The translations under genes and the position numbers were made by a program. The notes beneath the pieces were generated by a model that saw nothing but the letters and a program-made list of their open reading frames with translations, was not told where the DNA came from and searched no databases. DNA of 7,807 bases from Halobacteriales archaeon SW_5_68_122 (GTDB lineage Archaea > Halobacteriota > Halobacteria > Halobacteriales > Haloarculaceae). Of this stretch, positions 1 through 6,079 are shown piece by piece. Each line of letters starts with the position of its first letter. Position 1 is the stretch's first letter. The DNA is taken from NCBI GenBank assembly GCA_003022815.1, contig PXSL01000049.1:1-7807 (forward strand). The letters run 5' to 3'.

Positions 1-1092
1 CTCGCCGCGGTCGGCCAACTCGAAGGCGCCGCTGGCGGCGGCGGCACACGCCGGCGCCATCTCGAGGCCGGTGTGGCGGGCGACGTCGACGGCCGCCTCA
101 AGGATGGCCCCGTCGTCGGTGGCGACGGCCCCGCCGTCGCTCTCGTACACCGCCTCGAGCACGAGATCGCTGGCGCCGGGGTCCGGGATGGCGATGCCGC
201 CACAGACGGTCTCGACGTCGGCCCACGGCTCGTGGCGGTCCAACCCCGCCTCGTAGGCGTCAACGATGGGTGCACACCCGCTCGACTGGGCGACGTACAT
301 GCCGGGGAGTTCGTCGACGTGGCCCATCGTCCGGAGCTCCTTTGCGGCCTTGTGCATCCCAACGAGGCCGACGCCGCCGCCGGTGGGGTAGACGACCCCG
401 TCCGGCACCTCGCCGCCGAGCTGGTCGATTACCTCGTAGGCCATCGTCTTCTTGCCGTCGTGGCGGTACGGCGTGACGAACGTCTTCACCGACTGCCAGT
501 CGTCGTGGTCGGCCATCGCCCGCTCGTAGGCGCGGCCGGCGTCACCGATCTGTGCCTCCTCGCCGCCGGCGACATGAAGGTCGCCGTCGTGGACCTCGAC
601 CATCGCCTTCTGGGTGAACCCCGCTCGGTCCGGGAGGAAGACGTGGGCGTCGAGGCCGGCGGCGTTGGCGTAGGCCGCGGCGGCGTGGCCGGCGTTGCCC
701 GCGGATGACAGCGCGACGTCGTCGACGCCGGCGGCCGCGGCGGCGGCGACCGAGACGGCCGCTCCGCGGTCCTTGAACGTGCCCGTCGGGTTCCGCCCCT
801 CGTCCTTCAGGAACACGCGGTCGACGCCCATCCGGTCGGCCAGGTCGGGACAGGCGACCAGCGGCGTCCCGCCGGCGTCCATTCGGTCGGCCCGCTCGGC
901 CGGGAACGGCAGCACGGCCTCGTAGTCCCACATCGACTCGACGGGCCCGCCCGTCGACAGCGAGACGGCGTCGTAGTCGTACGTCGGGTCGAGAATCCCC
1001 CCGCACTCGGGACACCGGCCGGTCGCCATCGCGTCGAACCGCTCGCCACAGTCGAAGCACGTCAACCCCCGGAACGCGTCGGTCGTTTCCAT
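1..1092 (-). CDS. thrC: Threonine synthase, 3' end cut by window edge
   Basis: Fold-type II PLP enzyme that converts O-phospho-L-homoserine to L-threonine in the cytoplasm. It starts at ATG 1092-1090, and 364 codons are visible before the left edge with no stop, so the C-terminus is missing. An N-terminal zinc ribbon is visible (C12-x2-C15 and C27-x2-C30), as is usual in archaeal threonine synthases. The Schiff-base lysine is K107 in NPTGTFKDRG. The substrate loop SSAGNAGHA lies at 129-137 and the PLP-phosphate glycine loop PTGGG at 236-240. The start is supported by a GAGG ribosome-binding site seven bases upstream and by the zinc ribbon directly after the Met. The gene is divergent from the PhoU gene. 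A paralogous fold-type II lyase cannot be fully excluded without the C-terminus, but the ribbon plus motif set favours threonine synthase. Confidence 0.88.
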   Translation of the reverse strand, partial: METTDAFRGLTCFDCGERFDAMATGRCPECGGILDPTYDYDAVSLSTGGPVESMWDYEAVLPFPAERADRMDAGGTPLVACPDLADRMGVDRVFLKDEGRNPTGTFKDRGAAVSVAAAAAAGVDDVALSSAGNAGHAAAAYANAAGLDAHVFLPDRAGFTQKAMVEVHDGDLHVAGGEEAQIGDAGRAYERAMADHDDWQSVKTFVTPYRHDGKKTMAYEVIDQLGGEVPDGVVYPTGGGVGLVGMHKAAKELRTMGHVDELPGMYVAQSSGCAPIVDAYEAGLDRHEPWADVETVCGGIAIPDPGASDLVLEAVYESDGGAVATDDGAILEAAVDVARHTGLEMAPACAAAASGAFELADRGE

Positions 1093-1099
1093 GCCGACC

Positions 1100-1103
1100 C
1101 CTC
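1100..1103 (-). promoter_or_regulatory. Shine-Dalgarno for threonine synthase
   Basis: The minus strand reads GAGGGGTCGGC directly before ATG 1092. GAGG can pair with the CCTC of the 16S rRNA 3' end at a spacing of seven bases. It suggests that this mRNA has a leader, unlike most genes in this window. Confidence 0.45.
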
Positions 1104-1152
1104 GGCGCCCTGCCCGGTAAGCGTTCCTCCGGCGGAACCGCCCGCCGGCGCA

Positions 1153-1160
1153 TATAATTA
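1153..1160 (-). promoter_or_regulatory. TATA box for threonine synthase
   Basis: The only A/T-rich octamer in the divergent intergenic region reads TAATTATA on the minus strand. Transcription would begin about 25-27 bases downstream, near 1130, giving a leader of about 35-40 nt. That fits the Shine-Dalgarno at 1100-1103. GCCGGC hexamers sit on both sides, at 1144-1149 and 1164-1169. Confidence 0.5.
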
Positions 1161-1192
1161 TCGGCCGGCATGTTATCCGGTGTATAGTGAAC

Positions 1193-1198
1193 CTTAAG
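1193..1198 (+). promoter_or_regulatory. TATA box for the PhoU-family gene
   Basis: CTTAAG is centred about 26.5 bases before ATG 1222. That is the spacing expected for a transcript starting at or next to the A of the start codon, so the mRNA is probably leaderless. Confidence 0.6.
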
Positions 1199-1221
1199 GT
1201 CCACGCCGATGATTCATCGGT

Positions 1222-2192
1222 ATGGAAACCCGCAAGGTGCAGCGGCTCGGGCCGTCGACGCTGGCGATGACGCTCCCGGCCGAATGGGCCGGCGAACAGG
1301 ACGTCGAAAAGGGCGACGAGGTGTCCCTGCGGTTGGGTTCGAAGGGTACGCTGACCGTGATGCCCGAGTCCGTCCAGCAGGAGGAAAGCGAGGCGGTCAT
1401 CCACGCACAGAGCCTCAACGCCGAGGCCGTCGAGCGCGCCATCGTCGCCCAGTACGTGCTGGGGCGCCGCGTCATCCACGTCGAAGTCGAGGAGGGCGGC
1501 ACCCTGGACTCTGCTCAGATAAACGCTGTCTACAATGCCGAGACGCAACTGATGGGGCTGGGCGTCGTCGAGGAGACGCCCGAGCGCATCGCCATCCGGT
1601 GTTCGGTCGACCCCGAGGACTTCGACCTCGACAACCTGCTGGAACGGCTGGAGTCGACGGGGTCGACGATGCGCAACGAGGCCATCAAGTCGCTGGCCCA
1701 CGGCAACCCGGACCTCGCACAGCGGGCGCTGAACCGCGAGCGGCAGGCCAACAAGATATTCGTCCTGCTGTTGCGGCTCATCTTGGCTACCGCTCCATCG
1801 CCAAGAACCTCGAACTCACGGCGGACAACGCCGAGGACATCGCCGAGATCGTCCTCGAGACGGAGGGCCACACCCTCGACGTCGACGACGCGACGACGCG
1901 GCGCGTCCGAGAGTTTACCGACGCCGTCAATGAGATAACCGAGCTCGGCGTCCGGGCGGCCGTCGAGCGCGACTACGACCTCGCTATCGAAACCCGAGAG
2001 AAGTTCGGCCAGGTGCGCAACCGGGAGATGGAGATACTGAACGATCTCGAGGAGATGCCCAATGAGGACCTCCTGCGGGTGCGAGAGGTGCTCGTCAGCC
2101 TCGGACAGACCGCACAGTACGCCGTCCGGAACGCCGAGATAGCGACGAATCTCGCGCTCAATGAGGACAGCAACCACGTCACAATCGAGTAG
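1222..2192 (+). pseudogene. phoU: PhoU-family phosphate regulator with AbrB domain, frame-broken
   Basis: Haloarchaeal PhoU-family protein thought to act in phosphate-uptake signalling. The start METRKVQRLGPSTLAMTLP is an AbrB/SpoVT-type swapped-hairpin DNA-binding domain (about residues 1-48), followed by helical PhoU repeats. The frame opened at 1222 is well conserved to about residue 187 (RQANKIFVLLLRLI, ending at 1782). It then turns to nonsense and stops at 1936-1938. Homologous sequence resumes in another frame from GGC 1785 (GYRSIAKNLELTADNAEDI) and runs to TAG 2190-2192, 135 codons. From memory of the family, roughly 20 residues (an FTAYQNPNLARA-like segment) belong between the two halves, so the lesion looks like a deletion of 3n+1 bases, not a single-base slip. 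No slippery heptamer is seen. Either a real pseudogene or an assembly error; both halves keep normal haloarchaeal codon use, so the break is recent or artefactual. Confidence 0.85.
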
Positions 2193-2200
2193 GCTCCCGC

Positions 2201-2681
2201 TCAGTCGGTCGTCGTGCCCTCCTTCGCCTCGCCGTCATCCGCCTTGCTCACCCGCAGGGGGTTCCGTGAGACGGTCCCACACTCGAAGCCCGAATGTTCC
2301 GCGAGGTGTCTGACCACCATGTGGCGCCGCGACCCGGTGATGCCGGTTCGGCCGACGTCGTCGGCGTCGAACGTGCCCGGCAGTCGCTCGTAGAGCCGTT
2401 CGAGCCGCCGGAAGGAGTCGAACACCTTCTCGTTGCCCGCGGAGTCGGCTCCGCGCCGCGAGACCACGTAGGAGCCGTCCGGCCGGTGCTCGCCCGCGGT
2501 CCGGAGGAATTCCTCGCGGGAGACCAGCGCCTCGCCTACCTCGTCGGCCAACTCGCGCGCGGCCTCGCGGGACAGCTCGTGGGTGGTCCCGTCGACGGAG
2601 AGCAGAACGGTCCCGCCGTCGGCCTCGGCGTCGATGCTACTGTCGGAGAACTCGACCCGGAGAGTGGATACTCCGTTCCAT
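2201..2681 (-). CDS. Small haloarchaeal protein, probably DUF7528; 5' end disrupted
   Basis: The C-terminal 116 codons (2551 down to TGA 2203-2201) read as a good haloarchaeal protein, with the segment SRRGADSAGNEKVFDSF, the segment ADDVGRTGITGSRRHMV and an acidic tail. I recall these features from the DUF7528 family; its function is unknown. The first ordinary in-frame start is TTG 2551-2549, but coding character clearly continues upstream (LLSVDGTTHELSREAARELAD), and the frame stays open to a TAA at 2725-2723 without any ATG, GTG or TTG. An ATG at 2681-2679, one base out of frame, lies 27 bases after a TTTTG box. It opens only 14 codons before a TAG at 2639-2637. One surplus base between 2678 and 2640 would join the two and give about 160 codons. 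The gene is convergent with the PhoU gene, with an eight-base gap. Confidence 0.6.
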
Positions 2682-2699
2682 ACGAGCCGGAAGACGGGC

Positions 2700-2718
2700 C
2701 GGCAACAAAACGTTGCCG
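2700..2718 (-). terminator. Stem-loop behind the LEA14-domain gene
   Basis: CGGCAAC (2700-2706) and GTTGCCG (2712-2718) form a perfect 7-bp stem around a 5-base loop. On the minus strand it begins eight bases after the stop codon at 2726-2728. There is no T-tract behind the stem; the only T-run is in the loop. A 3'-end function is therefore plausible but unproven. Confidence 0.35.
2706..2710 (-). promoter_or_regulatory. Possible TATA box for the DUF7528-like gene
   Basis: The minus strand reads TTTTG in the loop of the stem at 2700-2718. Its centre is about 27 bases before ATG 2681-2679, the spacing seen for the other genes here. It supports 2681 as the ancestral start. Confidence 0.35.
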
Positions 2719-2725
2719 CCAGTTA

Positions 2726-3826
2726 CTACACCAAGTCGTCGTCGGTCGGGGTGTCGGGGTCCGGTTCCGGTTCCTCAAGGACGTCGGTCGGCGTCGGCGA
2801 GGGCGCCGGTCCCCCGTCAGTGGGCGTCGGCGTCCCCGACGGCGCCTCGTCGTCGGAGGCGTTCTTGTTGCCGAAGATGTCCGTCTCGATGGTCTTCTCG
2901 TAGGTGAGTTCGTCCAGCGGGACTCGGACGTCTTGGGCGAGTCCGTCGGTCGACACCTTCGCGTAGAACTCGATGCGGAGGTCGGTCACCTGGTTGCTCT
3001 GCAGGTGGGTCACCCACCAGTCGTCGAGGTTGGGGTTGAGGATGCGGGCCTCCGTCTCCACCGCCTCGGTCTGCCCCGGCGGGATTGCCGCGAGGTCGTC
3101 GGTCGCCCCCTCGCCGACCAGGACCCCGTTCATCGTTATCTCGTAGCCCAGCTCGGTGACAGTAAAGGGGGTCGTCTGGGGGTTGTATAGGAGGAACTCC
3201 ATATTGATCGGCGTCTCCGCCTCGGTCGCGTTGCCCCACTCGGCGCCGGTCCGGTTAACGTACAGAATGGGGTCGGAGAACACCGGCGGGGAGTCCTCGG
3301 ACCGCACCGGCCGCGTCTCGTTGGAGTTGAACTGGCCGATAATGTCGGTCTCGACTTCCTTCTCCTGGGTGAGGTCGTACTGTCGCTGGCCGAGAATCGA
3401 GGTTCGGACCGTCGCGTTGATGGTGACGACGGTTCGCTCGCCGTTGTTGACGTGGGTGGTCCACCACGGCGGTATCTGTTCATTGTCCATCCGGGTCGTG
3501 AACTCCTGTGTGGAGCTGCCCTCCTTGATGTTCAGCCCCTCCCGGCCGCCGACGGCCATGGGGACGTCGTTCATCCGGACGGTGTAGTTTATCGTCGTGT
3601 CGCCGAGCTGGACGCCGATGGGGTTGGGGTTGTCGACGACCAGGTCGGTGTAGACGACCGTCGTTTCGTTGCTCGCCTCGCCGAAGCGGTTGTCCACCTC
3701 CTCGACGGCCGGCGCCCCGAGGACGCCGAACGCGAAGGCTCCGATTATCGAAACCACCAGTACGCCGACCACCGCGCCGGCAATCTTGAGCCGCCGCGCG
3801 CTGACGACGTCATCGAGTCGACTCAT
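2726..3826 (-). CDS. Membrane-anchored protein with two LEA14/WHy-type domains
   Basis: A 366-residue protein of the haloarchaeal LEA type 2 group. A short basic N-terminus (RRLK at 11-14) is followed by one hydrophobic helix at about 15-37, which should hold the rest outside the cell. Two related beta-rich domains follow, at about 45-170 and 185-325. The duplication shows as NPNP at 66-69 against NPQ at 215-217, WWTTH at 121-125 against WWVTH at 270-274, and ETDIIG at 159-164 against ETDIFG at 314-319. The last 45 residues are a low-complexity Pro/Thr/Asp tail with two PTPTD copies. WHy domains are linked to desiccation and stress tolerance in other organisms; the role here is unknown. ATG 3826-3824 is preferred over GTG 3841-3839 because a TATA box lies about 29 bases upstream of the ATG. 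Confidence 0.85.
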   Translation of the reverse strand: MSRLDDVVSARRLKIAGAVVGVLVVSIIGAFAFGVLGAPAVEEVDNRFGEASNETTVVYTDLVVDNPNPIGVQLGDTTINYTVRMNDVPMAVGGREGLNIKEGSSTQEFTTRMDNEQIPPWWTTHVNNGERTVVTINATVRTSILGQRQYDLTQEKEVETDIIGQFNSNETRPVRSEDSPPVFSDPILYVNRTGAEWGNATEAETPINMEFLLYNPQTTPFTVTELGYEITMNGVLVGEGATDDLAAIPPGQTEAVETEARILNPNLDDWWVTHLQSNQVTDLRIEFYAKVSTDGLAQDVRVPLDELTYEKTIETDIFGNKNASDDEAPSGTPTPTDGGPAPSPTPTDVLEEPEPDPDTPTDDDLV

Positions 3827-3852
3827 CGCGTGATTGCACACCCCCGCGGCTC

Positions 3853-3858
3853 AAATAA
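3853..3858 (-). promoter_or_regulatory. TATA box for the LEA14-domain gene
   Basis: The minus strand reads TTATTT, centred about 29 bases before ATG 3826. A start site near 3829 would leave almost no leader. It lies back to back with the rightward promoter at 3896-3900 in a 98-bp divergent region. Confidence 0.55.
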
Positions 3859-3895
3859 CTGTTGTACCGGCCACGGTCCGCCGGAACCGCCGGGA

Positions 3896-3900
3896 TTTAT
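3896..3900 (+). promoter_or_regulatory. TATA box for the DUF7525 gene
   Basis: TTTAT is centred exactly 27 bases before ATG 3925. This spacing chooses ATG 3925 over the out-of-frame ATG at 3918 and predicts a leaderless transcript. Confidence 0.6.
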
Positions 3901-3924
3901 GCCCGCCGCGTCATACGATGGGGC

Positions 3925-4113
3925 ATGGAAACGAGCGCGCCGACGGACAAACATATTGCTCTTCCGATAACGTTCGCCGCCATTGCATTTCTGGGCGCCG
4001 TCGGGATGACAGCCTTCGGCATTACCGGCGACCAGGTGGCATCGGGGTGGTCGTTCGCCGCCGCGATGGTCTTCGGGGCGCTATCGGTCGCCGCTTACCA
4101 CGCATACGCCTGA
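3925..4113 (+). CDS. Small two-helix membrane protein, DUF7525 family
   Basis: A 62-residue hydrophobic protein. A short polar N-terminus (METSAPTDKH) is followed by a transmembrane segment at about 11-33, a short loop with GDQVASG, and a second segment at about 41-61 ending in YHAYA. The loop-to-helix pattern GWSFAAAMVFGALSVAA matches my memory of the haloarchaeal DUF7525 family, whose function is unknown. The frame is also open upstream to a TTG at 3862, but the promoter position and the conserved N-terminus favour ATG 3925. It is divergent from the LEA14-domain gene and probably its own transcription unit. Confidence 0.8.
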   Translation: METSAPTDKHIALPITFAAIAFLGAVGMTAFGITGDQVASGWSFAAAMVFGALSVAAYHAYA

Positions 4114-4302
4114 CAGCGGGCGCAGGTCGTTCCCGGCGCGGCCGCGTAGGTCGGTTCACACCGACAAACATGAATAGCCGTACCGACGGCCGTGGGCCGG
4201 CGCGGGCCGCCCGCCGCGGGACCATCCCCTTCCCCTGAACGGGCCCCCGTCCCCCATGTGTTTCCTCCCGACGGGGCGACGACCGCCGGCCCGAAGGATG
4301 GG
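4114..4302. other. Intergenic stretch without a convincing gene
   Basis: Very G+C-rich and without a supported start codon on either strand. The minus strand holds the end of an open frame (from 4172 to TAA 4097-4095) encoding a Cys-rich peptide with CRC and CARC motifs, described under the findings. A 22-codon plus-strand frame from 4170 is Arg-rich and has no promoter. Nothing else was recognised. Confidence 0.5.
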
Positions 4303-4308
4303 CTTAAG
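4303..4308 (+). promoter_or_regulatory. TATA box for the DUF7123 gene
   Basis: CTTAAG, the same hexamer as before the PhoU gene, is centred 26.5 bases before ATG 4332, again implying a leaderless mRNA. A purine-rich CGAAGG just upstream could serve as the BRE. Confidence 0.6.
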
Positions 4309-4331
4309 CCGCTCGCGGACCAACGGGAGAT

Positions 4332-4556
4332 ATGAGCGAACTGAGCGAGGAGGACGAGCGGATACTCTCGTACCTGCGGGACCGGGCAGCGGGGGGCAAG
4401 CGGTACTTCCGTTCGAAGGGCATCGCCGACGCCATCGACCTCACCGCGAAGCAGGTCGGCTCCAGGCTCCCCCGGCTCGCCGAACACTCCGAGGACGTCG
4501 ACATCGAAAAGTGGTCCCGGGCCCGCTCGACGACGTGGCGCGTCACGCCAGAGTAG
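4332..4556 (+). CDS. DUF7123 family small protein, winged-helix-like
   Basis: A 74-residue acidic protein whose core matches my memory of the haloarchaeal DUF7123 family: RILSYLRD at about 11-18, GGKRYFRSKGIADAIDL at 21-37, KQVGSRLPRLAE at 40-51, and WSRARSTTWRVTPE at the C-terminus. The middle resembles a helix-turn-helix (helix, short turn, then LTAKQVGSRLPRL as a possible recognition helix), and the end resembles a beta wing. A nucleic-acid-binding role is therefore plausible but is inference; no experimental function is known to me. It has its own promoter, and the next gene 47 bases downstream also has one. Confidence 0.82.
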   Translation: MSELSEEDERILSYLRDRAAGGKRYFRSKGIADAIDLTAKQVGSRLPRLAEHSEDVDIEKWSRARSTTWRVTPE

Positions 4557-4574
4557 GCCCCACAAGGGCTGGTC

Positions 4575-4579
4575 TTTTA
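4575..4579 (+). promoter_or_regulatory. TATA box for the SRPBCC gene
   Basis: TTTTA is centred 27 bases before ATG 4604. The same T-run follows a weak GCCC/GGGC stem (4557-4570), so it may also serve as the 3'-end signal of the DUF7123 transcript. Confidence 0.5.
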
Positions 4580-4603
4580 CTCCCTCCTCCCCTCCACCCG
4601 CCA

Positions 4604-5026
4604 ATGACGGTTCGCGTCGAGCGGGTGTTCGAACTCCCCGCGCCGCCGGCGGAGGTGTGGTCGTTCATCGCCGACGACGAGAAGCGCGCACGCCCGATCA
4701 GCGTCGTCGAGGACTACGAGACGACCGGCGACCGGACCGCCATCTGGCACGTCGAACTCCCGGTTCCCCGCCTCGACAGGACCGTCACCGTCGAGACGGA
4801 AGACGTCGAGGTGGACGAGCCGCGCTTCGTGAAGTTCGTCGGGCGCTCGCGGGCGATGAACGTCCAGGGCGAACACACCCTCGAGGAGACCGACGGGGGA
4901 ACGCGGCTGACCAACCAGTTCGTCGTCGACGGCCGACTGCCGGGCGTCGAGACCTACTTCAAGCGGAAACTCGACGGCGAACTCGAGAACCTCGAGGACG
5001 CCATCCGGGAGGAGCTGGAGCTGTGA
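4604..5026 (+). CDS. SRPBCC (CoxG-like) ligand-binding protein
   Basis: A 140-residue cytosolic protein of the START/SRPBCC helix-grip superfamily, close in layout to CoxG/polyketide-cyclase-like members. Features in order: first strand MTVRVERVFELPAPPAEVW, then helix SFIADDEKRA at 20-29, a run of alternating strands (IWHVELPVP, VTVETEDVEV, FVKFVGRS), EHTLEETDGGTRLTNQF near 90-106, and the long C-terminal helix from about residue 117 (KRKLDGELENLEDAIREEL) that covers the cavity. Such proteins bind hydrophobic ligands or act as small enzymes; the ligand here cannot be told. Start ATG 4604 is fixed by the promoter spacing and the conserved first strand. Its stop overlaps the nitrilase-family start by four bases. 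Confidence 0.85.
   Translation: MTVRVERVFELPAPPAEVWSFIADDEKRARPISVVEDYETTGDRTAIWHVELPVPRLDRTVTVETEDVEVDEPRFVKFVGRSRAMNVQGEHTLEETDGGTRLTNQFVVDGRLPGVETYFKRKLDGELENLEDAIREELEL
5008..5014 (+). promoter_or_regulatory. Internal Shine-Dalgarno for the nitrilase gene
   Basis: GGAGGAG lies inside the last codons of the SRPBCC gene, eight bases before GTG 5023. It supports that GTG as the start and reinitiation across the four-base overlap. Confidence 0.55.
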
Positions 5027-5847
5027 GGCTCGCGCTGGTACAGCAGGCAATCGAGGGCGCCGACCCCGAGGGCAACGTCGACCGCGCCGTCGAGGCCGTC
5101 GCGTCGGCGGCCGCCGACGGCGCCGACTGCGTCGCACTCCCGGAGGTGTTTGACGTCGGTTACTTCGCCTTCGACGCCTACGCCCGCGAGGCCGAACCGC
5201 TCGGCGGACCGACCCACCAGCGGATTCGGGCGGCCGCAGTCGAGCACGGCGTGGCCGTCCTGGCCGGCACCGTCGTCGAGGACCTGGCGGCCTCGGCGGC
5301 GGCCGGCGAGACCGTCCCCGACCCCGAGGGGCTGGCCAACACCGCCGTTCTCTTCGGCGCCGACGGCGAGCGCCGACTAGTCTATCGGAAACACCATCTC
5401 TTCGGCTACAACTCCGCGGAGGCCGAGATGCTCGTCCCCGGCGAGCGACTGCCGACGGCGGAACTCCGTGGCCACACCGTCGGGGTGACGACGTGCTACG
5501 ACCTCCGGTTTCCCGAACTGTACCGCCGGCTCGTCGACGACGGGGCCACGCTCGCCCTGGTCCCGAGCGCGTGGCCGTACCCCCGCGTCGAGCACTGGAA
5601 GCTGTTGCCGCGAGCCCGGGCCGTCGAGAACCTGCTGTACGTCGGCGTGGTCAACGGCTCGGCGACCTTCGACGACGCCGCCCTCGTCGGCCGCTCTGCG
5701 GTGTACGACCCCTGGGGAACGCCCGTGGCGGCCGCCGGCGAGGAGCCGACCGTAATCACGGCCGATTGCGACCCCGGCCGCGTCGAGGCAGTCCGCGAGG
5801 CGTTCCCGGCCCTCGAAGACCGGCGGCCGGGAAACGAGGGTTTATAA
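5023..5847 (+). CDS. Nitrilase-superfamily carbon-nitrogen hydrolase
   Basis: A 274-residue amidohydrolase that would cleave C-N bonds in amides or nitriles through a Cys nucleophile. The full Glu-Lys-Cys triad is present: E41 in ALPEVFDVGY, K123 in YRKHHLF, and C158 in TTCYDLRFPELYR. The conserved PSAWP follows at 181-185, and a VNGSA segment at 210-214. The length is normal for the short, stand-alone branch (omega-amidase, deaminated glutathione amidase and similar); the exact substrate cannot be assigned. The start is GTG 5023, which overlaps the upstream TGA (GTGA) and has GGAGGAG eight bases before it; the first strand MRLALVQQ is typical. Co-transcription with the SRPBCC gene is very likely. 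Two small hairpins follow the stop. Confidence 0.9.
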   Translation: MRLALVQQAIEGADPEGNVDRAVEAVASAAADGADCVALPEVFDVGYFAFDAYAREAEPLGGPTHQRIRAAAVEHGVAVLAGTVVEDLAASAAAGETVPDPEGLANTAVLFGADGERRLVYRKHHLFGYNSAEAEMLVPGERLPTAELRGHTVGVTTCYDLRFPELYRRLVDDGATLALVPSAWPYPRVEHWKLLPRARAVENLLYVGVVNGSATFDDAALVGRSAVYDPWGTPVAAAGEEPTVITADCDPGRVEAVREAFPALEDRRPGNEGL

Positions 5848-5855
5848 CAGGGGAC

Positions 5856-5895
5856 GGCGTACAATCGTACGCCCGAACGACGCTTTTCTCGTCGT
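5856..5895 (+). terminator. Two tandem hairpins after the nitrilase gene
   Basis: The first has a 7-bp perfect stem, GGCGTAC (5856-5862) with GTACGCC (5867-5873), around a 4-base loop. The second has a 6-bp stem, ACGACG (5877-5882) with CGTCGT (5890-5895), whose loop contains TTTT. They begin nine bases after the stop codon. A role in 3'-end formation or stability is likely by position only. Confidence 0.4.
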
Positions 5896-6079
5896 GACGG
5901 CAAAACACGACGCCCGCCGCGAGCACCCGTCCACCCACCCGCGTCGGCCCGCCCGGCCCCGGCGCCTCCCACCCACTTCGTCTTCGTTTCACGCCCGCGA
6001 GCGGCCGGTATCTGCGTACAACGGGAGTAGTTTGACCGTGTTCTGGTGAACGGAACCCATGACTACCTCAAAAGCCCTT
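5896..6079. other. Gene-free stretch with C-rich tract
   Basis: No supported gene. From 5926 to 5974 the plus strand carries repeated CCC runs (seven runs of three or more), so the minus strand could form a G-quadruplex. An open frame starts at ATG 6059, 28 bases after a poor TATA-like TAGTTTG. However, it encodes a basic, Arg/Cys-rich peptide that runs straight through the hairpin chain, so it is not called. Confidence 0.4.

Noticed and set aside
542..1204. Long minus-strand frame overlapping threonine synthase out of frame
   Set aside because: Its product is an Arg/Gly/Pro-rich shadow of the threonine synthase gene, whose frame carries all the catalytic motifs.
1775..1790. Programmed ribosomal frameshift in the PhoU-family gene
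   Set aside because: No slippery heptamer or following stable stem is seen, and conserved residues are missing at the junction, which a programmed shift would not explain.
2294..3190. 298-codon plus-strand frame opposite the DUF7528-like and LEA14-domain genes
   Set aside because: It is antisense to recognisable proteins, Arg/Gly/Val-rich, and shows no domain. Long antisense frames are common in DNA this rich in G and C.
3839..3841. Upstream GTG as start of the LEA14-domain gene
   Set aside because: It would add only MCNHA, and it sits about 14 bases after the TATA box, too close for initiation; ATG 3826 fits the spacing.
4170..4238. 22-codon plus-strand frame starting MNSRTDGRG
   Set aside because: Arg-rich, no promoter at the expected distance, no recognisable features.
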